In this document: positions 9,902 through 19,141 of the stretch, piece after piece | Layout: each line of letters begins with the position of its first letter | Numbering within the stretch: the first letter of the stretch is position 1 | DNA from: JBAXEO01 sp963789515 | GTDB lineage: Bacteria; Actinomycetota; Coriobacteriia; Anaerosomatales; JAAXUF01 | Direction of reading: 5' to 3' | DNA: 64,000 bases | NCBI GenBank assembly: GCA_963789515.1 | Contig: CAWBKW010000003.1 | Coordinates: forward strand, 62,001-126,000 | The notes under the pieces: generated by a model | The model's database searches: none | The model's input: only the letters and a program-made list of their open reading frames with translations | Told to the model about the DNA's origin: nothing | Translations under genes and position numbers: made by a program

Positions 9902-10353
9902 GCACCCTCTTCGTCGACGCCGACGCCTGCCCGGTGACCCGCGAGGCCATCACGATCGCCCGCTCCCACGGCATGTCCGTGGTGCTCGTCGCGAACACCA
10001 ACCAGAGTTTCGCGCGCTACGAGGGCCGCAACGGCGTCGAGACGCTCACCGTCGGCACCGGAAGAGACTCCGCCGACTTCGCGATCATCGAGCGCTTGGG
10101 CGCCGACGACGTCGTCGTGACGCAGGACATCGGGCTCGCGGCAATGGTACTGGGACGCGGGGCCGGCGCGATCAGCCCCCGAGGCCGCATCTTCTACCTC
10201 GCGACCATCGACATCGAGATGGAGGTCCGCCATGCCGAGCAGAAGCACCGCCGCGCCGGGGGGCGCACCGGCGGGCCGTCGAAGTTCACCGAAGAGGACC
10301 GCGAGCACTTCTCGGACCAGCTCGAACGACTGATTCGCGAGAGGCGTCGCTGA
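9898..10353 (+). CDS. YaiI/YqxD family protein (UPF0178, DUF188)
   Basis: The GTG at 9898 is preferred because it puts the conserved FVDADACPV motif at the N-terminus, as in family members, and gives a 4-base overlap with the upstream gene. The family has a PIN/NYN-like fold and probably acts on nucleic acid, though its role is not established. Conserved features visible are VVLVANTNQ, DDVVVTQDIGLA and the C-terminal RTGGPSKFTEEDREHF segment. The 151-residue length matches the family. It appears intact. Confidence 0.88.
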   Translation: MSTLFVDADACPVTREAITIARSHGMSVVLVANTNQSFARYEGRNGVETLTVGTGRDSADFAIIERLGADDVVVTQDIGLAAMVLGRGAGAISPRGRIFYLATIDIEMEVRHAEQKHRRAGGRTGGPSKFTEEDREHFSDQLERLIRERRR

Positions 10354-10421
10354 GTGATCCGCTCGTGTGCAAGAATCGAAGTGTTCGCACCGGCACCGGC
10401 GCTGAGAGGCGGTCGCACCCG

Positions 10422-11308
10422 ATGGTTTTGCGCGCGCTCGTCGCATCGCTGCTCTTCGCCTGCCTGCTGATCGCCGGCTGCACGGCCGCGCCTGCCGAGA
10501 AGCCCGCGGCCGCACCCGCGGGCGGGGGCATGGGCGAGAGCGGCATGGGCGGTGAATCCGGTGAGGGTGGTGGCATGGTCGAAGGCGTCGTCGCCACTTC
10601 CGCCAGCGCCCTCATCGAGATGGGTGCCGGTTCCCGCGTCTCGAGCGACGGTGTCTCGGTGGCGCGCGTCGTCGCGCCCGCCGACGGCTGGGTCGTCGTG
10701 AACTCGGTCGAATCGCCGGGGCGTTCGCTCGGAAAGGCGTGGGTGCCCAAGGGCGAGAGCCGCAACGTCGTTGTGAAGCTCGATGCGGCGGATGGGCCGC
10801 GTGCCCGGGTCGCACTTCACGTCGACCGCGGCACGAAGCGCACCTACGAGTTCGACGCAGAGCGCCCTTTGCGCAGTCCCGATGCCCGGGTCTTCGTCGA
10901 CCGCGCTCGCCGTCGAGACGGCCATAAGCCTGTCGGGCTTCGGGGTCGACGTGCTTGCCAACAGCGCCCTCGTGCTCGCCGAGGACCAACCCGCAGGGAC
11001 GCGATCGGTCAAGGTGGCCTATCTTCTGGTGCCGGGTCCGTCATGGGTCTCGGTTATCGCGATCAAGGACGGACTTCCGGCAGAGGTGCTCGGGCGAATG
11101 TGGCGGGCGGCGGGCGAGTATCAGCAGATCGTGGTCCCGCTGGACGACGTGTCGTCTCCGGGCGAAGTGGTCGTGACCGTCCACCAGGACGCCGGGAGCC
11201 CGGAGTCGCTTCGAATTCGACCCGGCCGACCCGCTCGGCTCGGCAGACCAGCCGTATCGCTCTGCGGGAGAGATCGTGAGCAAGCGGATACGCCTGACCG
11301 GCAAGTAG
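10422..11308 (+). CDS. Lipoprotein with two DUF7282-like beta domains (two frameshifts as read)
   Basis: The signal sequence ends in a lipobox (LLIAGC), followed by a Gly/Met/Glu-rich linker. Two repeated domains follow, each beginning with a statement of the type V.VAR.V.P.DGWVVV or V.YLLVPGPSWVSV and later a RVALHVD or VVVTVHQD strand. They resemble the DUF7282 repeat of archaeal and bacterial surface proteins. The frame changes near 10895 and near 11210; both junctions fit one extra base. With both repaired the protein has about 295 residues and ends at the stop at 11306. Its function is unknown. Confidence 0.65.
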
Positions 11309-11608
11309 ACGCCCGCGATCGATCGCGGGGGTGGGCGCCTTGGCCACGATTCCCCGAGCGAGCGCGTCGAACGGTTGCCGTTCGTCAGACCGAATGCGAC
11401 CGCTTGTCGAATACCGTGGGGTCGAGAGGCGCCGAACACTTAGTGCGGGGTACGTAACATCCGCCGCGTGCATTAGCATGGTCTAATGATTGCTAGCAGC
11501 GGATACGAAGTGCATTGGGTTGGCTCCCGGGACAAGGCCCGGACGTCGATCGGCGAAGTCGTTCTAGTGGGACCTATCTGCCGGGGCTGGTGTAAAGGGA
11601 GGCATCTC
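11309..11608 (+). promoter_or_regulatory. Leader region of the multicopper oxidase gene with a small palindrome
   Basis: This 300-base stretch has no convincing gene. It contains CATTAG (11471-11476) and its complement CTAATG (11483-11488) around a 6-base centre, in an AT-rich patch unlike its surroundings. A promoter or operator is plausible there. The last bases hold the strong AAAGGGAGG ribosome site of the oxidase gene. Confidence 0.4.
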
Positions 11609-14600
11609 ATGAAGTGGCGATCAACTGCCATCGCGACGACCGTGCTGCTCGCACTGTCGCTCATCTTCGGACTGGTCATGGCGGCAAACGCCGTCACGCC
11701 GACGGAGAAGAGTGCGGCCGACGAGTACCGCGCGAAGGCCGCCGAGAAGGTGGCGCGGCTCTCCAACTCCCGGATCACACAGGAGCAGCGCGAGGCTGCG
11801 GCGGCTCAGATGAAGCTGATGAAGGCGCTGTCGGCCGTCGGCTCGGACAACGCCTCTTCGAAGGCGACCGCTCCCGGCGTGCAGTCGGTCGTCGCCGCTG
11901 CGTCGCGGCGCCGGGCCCCGGTGGAGTGCCGGACTACTTCGGCTCGACCGCCAACTGGGCCTACAGCCCGCTGCTCCGCAAGTTCGTCGACAAGCTGCCC
12001 GGTCTCGGTCCTGACGCCGCGAACAACCTGGGCCAGTTCATCGGGGTGGGCAAGCCCGATACGACGACCTATCCCGGCTCGGACTACTACGAGATCGAGC
12101 TGCGTCAGTTCACCGAGCAGATGCACTCCGATCTGCCCGAGACGACACTGCGCGGCTACGTGCAGGTCAACAAGGGGACCGACTCAGACGGCGCCAACAC
12201 CCTCGACCCGGACCCGATCAGCTACCTCGGGCCGTTCATCGTCGCGAACAAGAACCGCCCCGTGCGCATCAAGTTCACCAACAAGCTGCCGGTCGGCGAG
12301 GCGGGCAACCTGTTCATCCCCGTCGACGAAAGCGTCATGGGCGCCGGCGAGGGCCCTGAGCCGGGCAAGAAGTACACCCAGAACCGCGCCACGCTCCACC
12401 TCCACGGCGGCATCACCCCGTGGATCAGCGACGGTACGCCGCACCAGTGGATCACGCCCGCCTCGGAGGTCACTTCGTATCCGATCGGCGTGAGCGTCAA
12501 GAACGTGCCCGACATGCCGGACCCCGGCCCTGGTTCGATGACGTTCTTCTACTCCAACCAGCAGAGCGCGCGGCTGATGTTCTACCACGACCACAGCTTC
12601 GGCATCACGCGGCTCAACGTGTACGCAGGCGAGGCTGCCGGCTACATGATCACGGACGAGACCGAGAAGAAACTCGTCGACGATGGCGTCATCCCCAAGG
12701 ACCAGATCCCGCTGATCCTCCAGGACAAGACCTTCGTCGATGCGAGCACCATCGCCACGACCGACCCGACCTGGAACTGGGGAACGACCCCGGGGACGCC
12801 GCACACCGGCGACCTCTGGGTGCCCGCACGTCTACGTTCCCGCGCAGAACCCGGCGCTGATCGACGGAATCAACCCGACCGGCCGCTGGCACTACGGCCC
12901 GTGGTTCTGGCCGCCGGTCAAGAACATCGCCCACGGTCCTGTCGCCAACCCCTACTACGACCCCGAGAACGCGCCGTGGGAGTACAAGGACATGCCCGGG
13001 ACTCCCCAGCCCTCCATGGGCATGGAGCACTACAACGACACGCCGCTCGTCAACGGCACCGCCTACCCGGTGCTCGAGGTCAAGCCGAAGTCGTATCGCC
13101 TGCGCATCCTGAACGCGGCGAACGACCGCTTCTTCAACCTTCAGATGTACGTGGCCGACGGCAGTGTCGTCACCGACGACGGCCGCCGCAACACCGAGGT
13201 CAAGATGATCCCGGCGGAGGTTCCCAAGAACACCGTCATCACCCGCGTCTTCCGCTTCTACAACCTCAAGAACGGCGTCGCACTTCTACACGGCGTCCGA
13301 GGCCGAGAAGGACAGCACGATCGCGAACCTCGGCGCGACGTACAAGTACGAAGGCGTCGCCTACTCGCTCAACTCCGCGCCCGGTGGCGGCAACGACACG
13401 CCGCTCTACCGCTTCTACAACATGAAGACCGGCGTCCACTTCTACACCGCATCAGAAGCCGAGAAGAACAGCGTCGTCGCCAACTTGAGCGCGACCTTCC
13501 GGCTACGAGGGCGTCGCCTACAACGTCGCGATGAACGCGTCGAGGCCCGGGTCGTCGCCCATCTACCGATTCTTCAACATGAAGAACGGCAGCCACTTCT
13601 ACACGAACTCAGAGGCCGAGAAGACGAACACGATCAACAACCTCAGCGGGACCTATCACTACGAGGGAGTCGCGTTCTACGTGGTGATCGGCGAGTCCGC
13701 CGCAACGGACTACCCGGCAGCTCTGGCCGACCGACGGTCGTGTCGGTGGAGCGCCCGACTACCAGCACCGCGGGTCCGGAGTGGATCCAGATCGGCACCG
13801 AGGGCGGTTTCCTGCCCAAGCCGGCGATCATCCCGCAGCAGCCGATCACCTGGAACATGGACCCGACGATGTTCAACGTCGGGAACGTCCAGGACCACAG
13901 CCTGCTGCTCGGATCAGCCGAGCGCGCCGACGTGATCGTCGACTTCTCGAAGTACGCCGGCAAGACGCTGATCCTGTACAACGACGCCCCCACCGCGTTC
14001 CCTGCGCTCGATCCGCGCACCGACTACTTCACGAACGACGAGGACCACACCGACACGGGCGGCACCAAGTCGACCAAGGCCGGCTACGGTCCCAACACCC
14101 GCACCGTGATGCAGATCAAGGTCGCGGCCGCGACGCCGGCACCCGCATTCGACCTGCAGAAGCTCAACGATGCCTTCACCACCACGGCCACCCAGGACGG
14201 CGTGTTCAAGAAGGGCCAGAACCCGATCCACATCCCGGATGCGCGCTACAACGAGGCGTACAACAAGTCGTTCATCGCCGATCCCTACGTCCGCATCTAT
14301 CAGAACCGAGACGACCTTCAAGCGGCTCGACGGCGTCACCGTCACCATGCCGCTTGAGCCCAAGGCGATCCAGGACGAGCAGGGAGAGGTCTTCGATCCC
14401 GAGTACGGTCGCATGAGTGGCAAGCTCGGACTCGAGCGGCCCGGCACCAACGCCGCGAACCAGAACTTCATCCTCTACAGCTTCTCGGACCCGACGACTG
14501 AGATCCTTCAGGACTCGATGACGCCGCTATCGCCGGTTGGCGAAGACGGCACGCAGGTCTGGAAGATCACTCATAACGGTGTGGACACGCACCCGATCCA

Positions 14601-15303
14601 CTTCCACCTCTACGATGTGCAGCTCATCAACCGCGTCGGCTGGGACGGCTTCATCCGCGTGCCGGACGACAACGAACTCGGCTGGAAGGACACCGTGCGC
14701 GTGAGTCCGCTCGAGGACACGATCGTGGCCCTCAAGCCGGTCGCACCCAAGCTGCCGTTCGGCTTGCCCGACAGCGTCCGCCCGCTCAACCCGGCCATTC
14801 CGATCGGGTCGACCATGGGCTTCGCCAATATCGACCCGCAGACCGGACAGGCGATCACGCCGCCCATCACCAACCAGATGGTCAACTTCGGCTGGGAGTA
14901 CGTGTGGCACTGCCACATCCTGAGCCACGAAGAGATGGACATGATGCGTCCGCAGTCTCTGATCGTGGCCCGTTCCCTCGCCGACACGCCGACGCTCAAC
15001 GCGTCGGGGGCACCCGGCTCCGACATCGCATTGAGCTGGACAGACGGCACGCCCGCCCTCTCCAGCGATCTGGCGACGTGGGGCGACTCGAAGAACGAGA
15101 CCGCCTTCTTGATCGAGCGGGCAGTCGTGACTGCGGGCGTGCCTGGCACGTTCGAGCAGATCGGCGCGGCTCTGGCCAACGTGACGTCGTATACCGACAC
15201 AACCACGGTGGCCGGCACCGACTACGCGTACCGCGTGGTGGCGAAGAACGCCGCCGGCGAAGTGGTCTCGGCCGTGGTCTTCGTGCCGCCGCTTGCACCG
15301 TAG
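11609..15303 (+). CDS. Large secreted multicopper oxidase with DUF5648 triplet inserted in cupredoxin domain 2 (several frameshifts as read)
   Basis: The protein has a signal peptide, a coiled N-terminal region and a three-domain multicopper oxidase core. Copper motifs are HLHGG (near 12400), FYHDHS (near 12582), HPIHFH (near 14590) and WHCHILSHEEMDMM (14906-14945); the last includes the type 1 copper ligands with Met. The core resembles CotA and bilirubin-oxidase-like enzymes, which oxidise phenolics or metals with O2. Between KMIPAEVP and the segment leading to WIQIGTEGGF, bases about 13240-13690 encode three DUF5648 repeats inside the second cupredoxin domain. The C-terminus is a fibronectin type III-like domain. 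Junctions lie near 11910, 12825, 13275, 13500, 13730 and 14310; several are cleanly repaired by removing one C or G. Total length would be about 1230 residues. Confidence 0.85.
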
Positions 15304-15340
15304 CCAAGACGTGACGGGCGAACGCGCCCGCCGCTCCGAA

Positions 15341-15381
15341 CGCCCCCTCGGGGTCCTCGAACTGGGGATTCCGAGGGGGCG
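15341..15381. terminator. Terminator hairpin after the oxidase gene
   Basis: Arms of 11 bp (15341-15351 and 15371-15381) are exact complements (CGCCCCCTCGG and CCGAGGGGGCG), 38 bases after the oxidase stop. Confidence 0.75.
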
Positions 15382-15518
15382 TCTCTCTTGGGGCGGGGAG
15401 TCTTCCGGCCGAGGCGGGATCGCCCCGAGGCCTGCCTCGGCCGAGTGTTGTGCGAAGCAGTCGGGCACATACGCGAGGCGCGTTGATGCTCGTGCTCGGA
15501 ATGAGATGCACCACGCAA

Positions 15519-15546
15519 AGAGGCCGCCCCTCTCGGGGCGGCCTCT
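15519..15546. terminator. Second, bidirectional terminator hairpin between convergent genes
   Basis: A perfect 12-bp stem (AGAGGCCGCCCC with GGGGCGGCCTCT) encloses a TCTC loop, 53 bases downstream of the reverse-strand gene ending at 15599. It can serve that gene as well as read-through from the oxidase side. Confidence 0.8.
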
Positions 15547-15598
15547 GGATATCAGTTGGCGATCATCGTCGCATCTGCGACCGTGAGCGCGACTCCCG

Positions 15599-16129
15599 CT
15601 AGCCTGCGATCTTCTCCCAGAGCTTGACCCACCACGGCCTCGCTCTGAGCGCTGCCTGCTCCGCCGCTACCCGGGCCTTCACCTGGGCCACGACTTCGAT
15701 TCGCAGCGCTGCGGCCTCAGCCTCTTCTCTTGCCTTGGTCTCCGCCTCTTCGCGGGCCGCGGCTTCCGCCTTGGCCTGCGCTTCAGCCTTGGCCTGTGCC
15801 TCTGCCTGCGCCTTCGCTTTGGCCCTCGCCTTGGCTTCAGCCTTGGCCTGTGCCGCGGCCTTCGCGGCTGCCTGCGCGTTCGCCTTTGCAGCGGCGGTGG
15901 CTGCAGCGTCGGCCTTGGCCTGAGCGGCTGCCTTGGCCTTCGCCTGGGCAGCGGCCTTCGAGCTTGAACTGGAGGAGGATGACGAGGTGGTTACTCGGTG
16001 GCAACCGCTGCGTCCATGTCCTGCGGAAGGATTGCAGGACTTGCCGGGCCGGCTGAGAGCAACGGTGGGCGCTGAGAGCAGTGTGACCCCGAATGCGAGC
16101 GCGACAACAGAAGCTACGATTCTCTTCAT
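15599..16129 (-). CDS. Secreted Ala/Lys/Glu-rich helical repeat protein
   Basis: The ATG at 16129 is chosen because an AAAGGGA ribosome site precedes it and a signal peptide follows (MKRIVASVVALAFGVTLLSA). The mature protein has two Cys residues, a run of nine Ser, then about 95 residues made of AKA, AQA and AEA triplets, which should form one long helix. It ends in a Trp-rich tail (WWVKLWEKIAG). No family can be assigned. Similar low-complexity helices act as spacers or wall-crossing stalks in surface proteins; that role here is a guess. Confidence 0.7.
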   Translation of the reverse strand: MKRIVASVVALAFGVTLLSAPTVALSRPGKSCNPSAGHGRSGCHRVTTSSSSSSSSSKAAAQAKAKAAAQAKADAAATAAAKANAQAAAKAAAQAKAEAKARAKAKAQAEAQAKAEAQAKAEAAAREEAETKAREEAEAAALRIEVVAQVKARVAAEQAALRARPWWVKLWEKIAG

Positions 16130-16241
16130 GAACCAATCCCTTTCAATCGGTTCCGTCTGAGAAGCAACCGTTGTGCCGCTTCGGAGTGCATTAGAAAACC
16201 CAAAGAAGCAGCGTGCGGGGCCCACGCGACGTTCCATCCAC

Positions 16242-17104
16242 CTAGATCGGGGCCGTTCGTCCTTCGCTCCAAGGCACTGGCTCGGCTCCGGACTCAGCGC
16301 TGACCAGTTTCAGCGCGCCCTCGGCGCAGCTTCCCACGCACGCACCGCAGCCGAGGCAGCCGTCCGGATCGACGCGCACAGTGCCCGTGCCGTCGAGCGA
16401 GAGCGCCTCAAACGCGCAGGTGTCGATGCATCCGCCGCATGCGGTGCAGCGTTCATCGGCGACTTCGGCGACGAAGCCGGAGCCTGCGAGGGGGCTGAAC
16501 CCGGCGCGCTGCCGACTTCAGGCCGATGCAGCAGCAGCTGCAGCAGTTGCACATCGCGTACATGCGCCCCGCGGCGGCGTCCTTGAACCAGAGCGTGTGG
16601 ATCTCGCCTCGCTCTGCCGCCGACTCCACCACTGCGAGCGCCTCGTCCGCGGTGACACGTCGTGCGCCCGGCTGCTTCTCGGCGACGAACGATGCGATGG
16701 GATCGCCGATGTAGAGGCAGGCCTCGAGCGGGCCGCACGTGCCCTCGCGGGTGCCGCGGCTCTCGGCGACGGACCGGCATGCGCAGCGGGCGAGTGTGAT
16801 CGCGGCCGGCGACTCCAGGACGATGTCGCGGGCGACGGCGAAAGGGACGACGCTTTCCAGGTTGCGGTACGTCGATGGGTTGGTCGATCTCGATGAGCCG
16901 TCGTGCGTCGGAGGTGGGGACGACCTTGGCGTGATGGGTGCGCTCGAGGTGTCGGCCGGCCGCCGAGCGCAGCGGCTCGAAGAGCCGATCGCGCTCGAGG
17001 AAGTAGCGGACGACCGCCATGTAGCGTGACGTCCAACGGTAGTAGAGGTAGCCGTGCACCGCGCGGTCGGGTCGGCGAGGCTGCAGTCGCAGAAAGAGTC
17101 CCAT
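16242..17104 (-). CDS. 4Fe-4S ferredoxin-type protein with N-terminal Cys-rich domain (two frameshifts as read)
   Basis: The C-terminal part carries two 4Fe-4S motifs, CTACGGCIDTCAFEALS and CLGCGACVGSCAEGALK. The N-terminal domain has its own Cys sets, including LARCACRSVAE and the unusual run MCNCCSCCC. Frame changes lie near 16880 (one extra C) and near 16497 (one extra G); repaired, the protein has about 287 residues and stops at 16242. It probably carries electrons or senses redox state in the cytoplasm. Proteins of this shape occur in anaerobes without an assigned reaction. Confidence 0.72.
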
Positions 17105-17177
17105 GGCGCGTCAGTCTAGAGCGTGTTCGCCCGCGCCGCCATGAACCGCGCGGTCAGTTCGGCGCGAGTCGGCCGCC

Positions 17178-18035
17178 TCAGTACCGCGTCGGCACGAACG
17201 TCTGCGAGTCGATGGGCACGCGCACGTAGCCCTTGCTCGCCGGCTTGCGCGGGCGCAGGACCATGGCGGGAGGCATGACGTCCTGGTAGGGGATGACGCT
17301 CAGCAGGTGGCTGATGGTGTTGAGCCGCGCGCGCTTCTTGTCGTTGCTGTCCACGACCCACCACGGCGAGTCCTTGGTGTCGGTGTACTTGAACATCTCG
17401 TCCTTGGCGCGCGAGTACTCTTCCCAGCGGTCGCGACCCTCGAGGTCCATCTCCGAGAACTTCCAGCGCTTGAGCGGGTTGTCCAGACGGTCCTGGAAGC
17501 GCCGGTCCTGCTCCTCGTCGGAAACCGAGAACCAGTACTTGACCAGCGTGATGCCCGAGCGGATGAGCATCCGCTCGAACTCGGGGCAGTCGCGGAAGAA
17601 CTCCTCGACCTGCTCGGGGGTGGCGAAGCCCATCACGCGCTCGACACCTGCGCGGTTGTACCAGGAGCGGTCGAAGAGCACGATCTCTCCGGCTGCGGGG
17701 AGCTGCTCGACGTAGCGCTGGAAGTACCACTGCGACTGCTCGCGGTCGGTGGGCGAGGGGAGCGCCACCACGCGGCAGACGCGGGGGTTGAGCGCCTCGG
17801 TGACGCGCTTGATCGTGCCGCCCTTGCCCGCGGCGTCGCGCCCCTCGAAGATCACGACCACGCGCAGGCCCTCTTGCCGCACCCACTCCTGCAGCTTGAC
17901 CAGTTCGATCTGGAGCTTCAGCAGTTCCGACTCATAGTAGTCGCGGTCGAGCTTTCCGTTCTTGGTCGTGTGGGGTTCACGCTCCTGAGACGGGGGCTTT
18001 TCGGTCTGGGCGTGTTTGGGCTCGTCCTTGGACAT
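17178..18035 (-). CDS. ppk2: Polyphosphate kinase 2 (PPK2 family)
   Basis: PPK2 transfers phosphate between polyphosphate and nucleoside phosphates. The ATG at 18035 follows an AAGGAG ribosome site. Walker A (GRDAAGKGG, residues 65-73), Walker B-like LFDRSWYNR (Asp122) and the lid region SDEEQDRRFQDRL are all present. The 285-residue length fits a one-domain enzyme. The subclass (GDP/ADP phosphorylation against NMP phosphorylation) cannot be fixed by eye. The gene is divergent from the small gene at 18197 and appears intact. Confidence 0.92.
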   Translation of the reverse strand: MSKDEPKHAQTEKPPSQEREPHTTKNGKLDRDYYESELLKLQIELVKLQEWVRQEGLRVVVIFEGRDAAGKGGTIKRVTEALNPRVCRVVALPSPTDREQSQWYFQRYVEQLPAAGEIVLFDRSWYNRAGVERVMGFATPEQVEEFFRDCPEFERMLIRSGITLVKYWFSVSDEEQDRRFQDRLDNPLKRWKFSEMDLEGRDRWEEYSRAKDEMFKYTDTKDSPWWVVDSNDKKRARLNTISHLLSVIPYQDVMPPAMVLRPRKPASKGYVRVPIDSQTFVPTRY

Positions 18036-18196
18036 CCGGAGGCTCCTTGGCGACGCGTGGGCTGTCAGGACAGATGGTACCCCTGCGCAGGGCGGGCCGT
18101 CGCATCCGGCTCGCACACGATTCGCCGAGGCGGGTACAATGCAAGCGCAACCGCAGACGATTCCGAGCCCCGCGCTCGCCGTACCGAGGAGCCGAC

Positions 18197-18451
18197 ATGA
18201 CCGACGAGACCAGCCCGGACGCACCACAGGAAGCCCCCGAGGGTTCTCCGGCCGACGCCCCTGCCGAGCAGCCCGAGGACAAGCACCGCCTCAAGCACGA
18301 GCTGCGGGGGGCCATCGGCAAGGTCGTCGGGATCGCCGTGGAGACCGGCTCGATGCTGTCGGGCAACTCCGGGGAGTTGGTCTCGGCCGAGAGCGCCGTT
18401 GCCGAGGCCGACACGGAGAAGTTGATCGACCGCATCGACGGCGAAGGCTGA
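18197..18451 (+). CDS. Small acidic protein of unknown function
   Basis: An ATG with GAGGA upstream opens an 84-residue frame. The first 35 residues are acidic and rich in Pro, Ala and Glu; the rest looks helical (KHRLKHELRGAIGKVVGIAV). It has no signal peptide or membrane helix. A TACAAT hexamer at about 18136 could be its -10 element. I do not recognise a family. Confidence 0.6.
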   Translation: MTDETSPDAPQEAPEGSPADAPAEQPEDKHRLKHELRGAIGKVVGIAVETGSMLSGNSGELVSAESAVAEADTEKLIDRIDGEG

Positions 18452-18550
18452 TTCGGCGGATCGCGGTGTAGTACCCTTCCTCTCACGGCGCCGGTTCGCG
18501 AGGCGGCGCCCGATCGTGGAGACCTCGCGACTCGGGGAAAGGGAATCGCG

Positions 18551-19129
18551 ATGACTGATGTCAACCGGATCGGCGCGAAGATCACGACACTGCGCGAGTC
18601 GCTGCAGCTCTCCCAGGCCGATCTCGCTGAGCGCTGCGACTGCGACATCTCGGTCATCGAAGGGCTCGAAGACGGTCAGCTCGCGCCGTCACTCGCGCCG
18701 CTCATCAAGGTCACCAGGGCGCTCGGCGTCCGTCTCGGCACGTTGCTCGACGACGATGCACAGGTCGGGCCGGTCGTCACACGATGGGACCAGGCAGAGG
18801 AGGTCTCGCGACTCAAGTCGCTCGAGACCTCGTCCGACGGCGGCGTGCTTGACTTCTTCTCGCTTGCCGAGGGCAAGAACTCCCGCCACATGGAGCCGTT
18901 CATGATCACGGTGAACCCGGCTGCTACAGGCACCCACTCGCTCTCGAGCCACGAGGGAGAGGAGTTCGTCTACGTCATCGACGGCAGTGTCGAGATCGAG
19001 TACGGCAAGGACCTGCACGTGCTGGGCGTGGGCGACAGTATCTACTACGACTCGATCGTCCCGCACCAGCTCCGAGCTCACGGTGATGCGATCGCGCACA
19101 TCCTGGCCGTCGTCTACGCACCGGCTTAG
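18551..19129 (+). CDS. XRE-family regulator with C-terminal cupin domain
   Basis: The 192-residue protein has an N-terminal HTH (residues about 6-60, with LSQADLAERCDCDISVIEGLE) and a C-terminal double-stranded beta-helix cupin (about 105-190, with SSHEGEEFVYVIDGSVEI). Such proteins are small-molecule-responsive repressors or activators. The stop lies 12 bases before the acyl-CoA synthetase start, so the pair is probably an operon in which the cupin senses a substrate or product of the synthetase (inference from context). Confidence 0.88.
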   Translation: MTDVNRIGAKITTLRESLQLSQADLAERCDCDISVIEGLEDGQLAPSLAPLIKVTRALGVRLGTLLDDDAQVGPVVTRWDQAEEVSRLKSLETSSDGGVLDFFSLAEGKNSRHMEPFMITVNPAATGTHSLSSHEGEEFVYVIDGSVEIEYGKDLHVLGVGDSIYYDSIVPHQLRAHGDAIAHILAVVYAPA

Positions 19130-19141
19130 GGGGCGACCGGC

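Noticed and set aside
15599..16129. Ala/Lys triplet repeats as a possible CRISPR or mobile repeat
   Set aside because: The DNA units are short and uneven with no spacers; it is a coding low-complexity helix.
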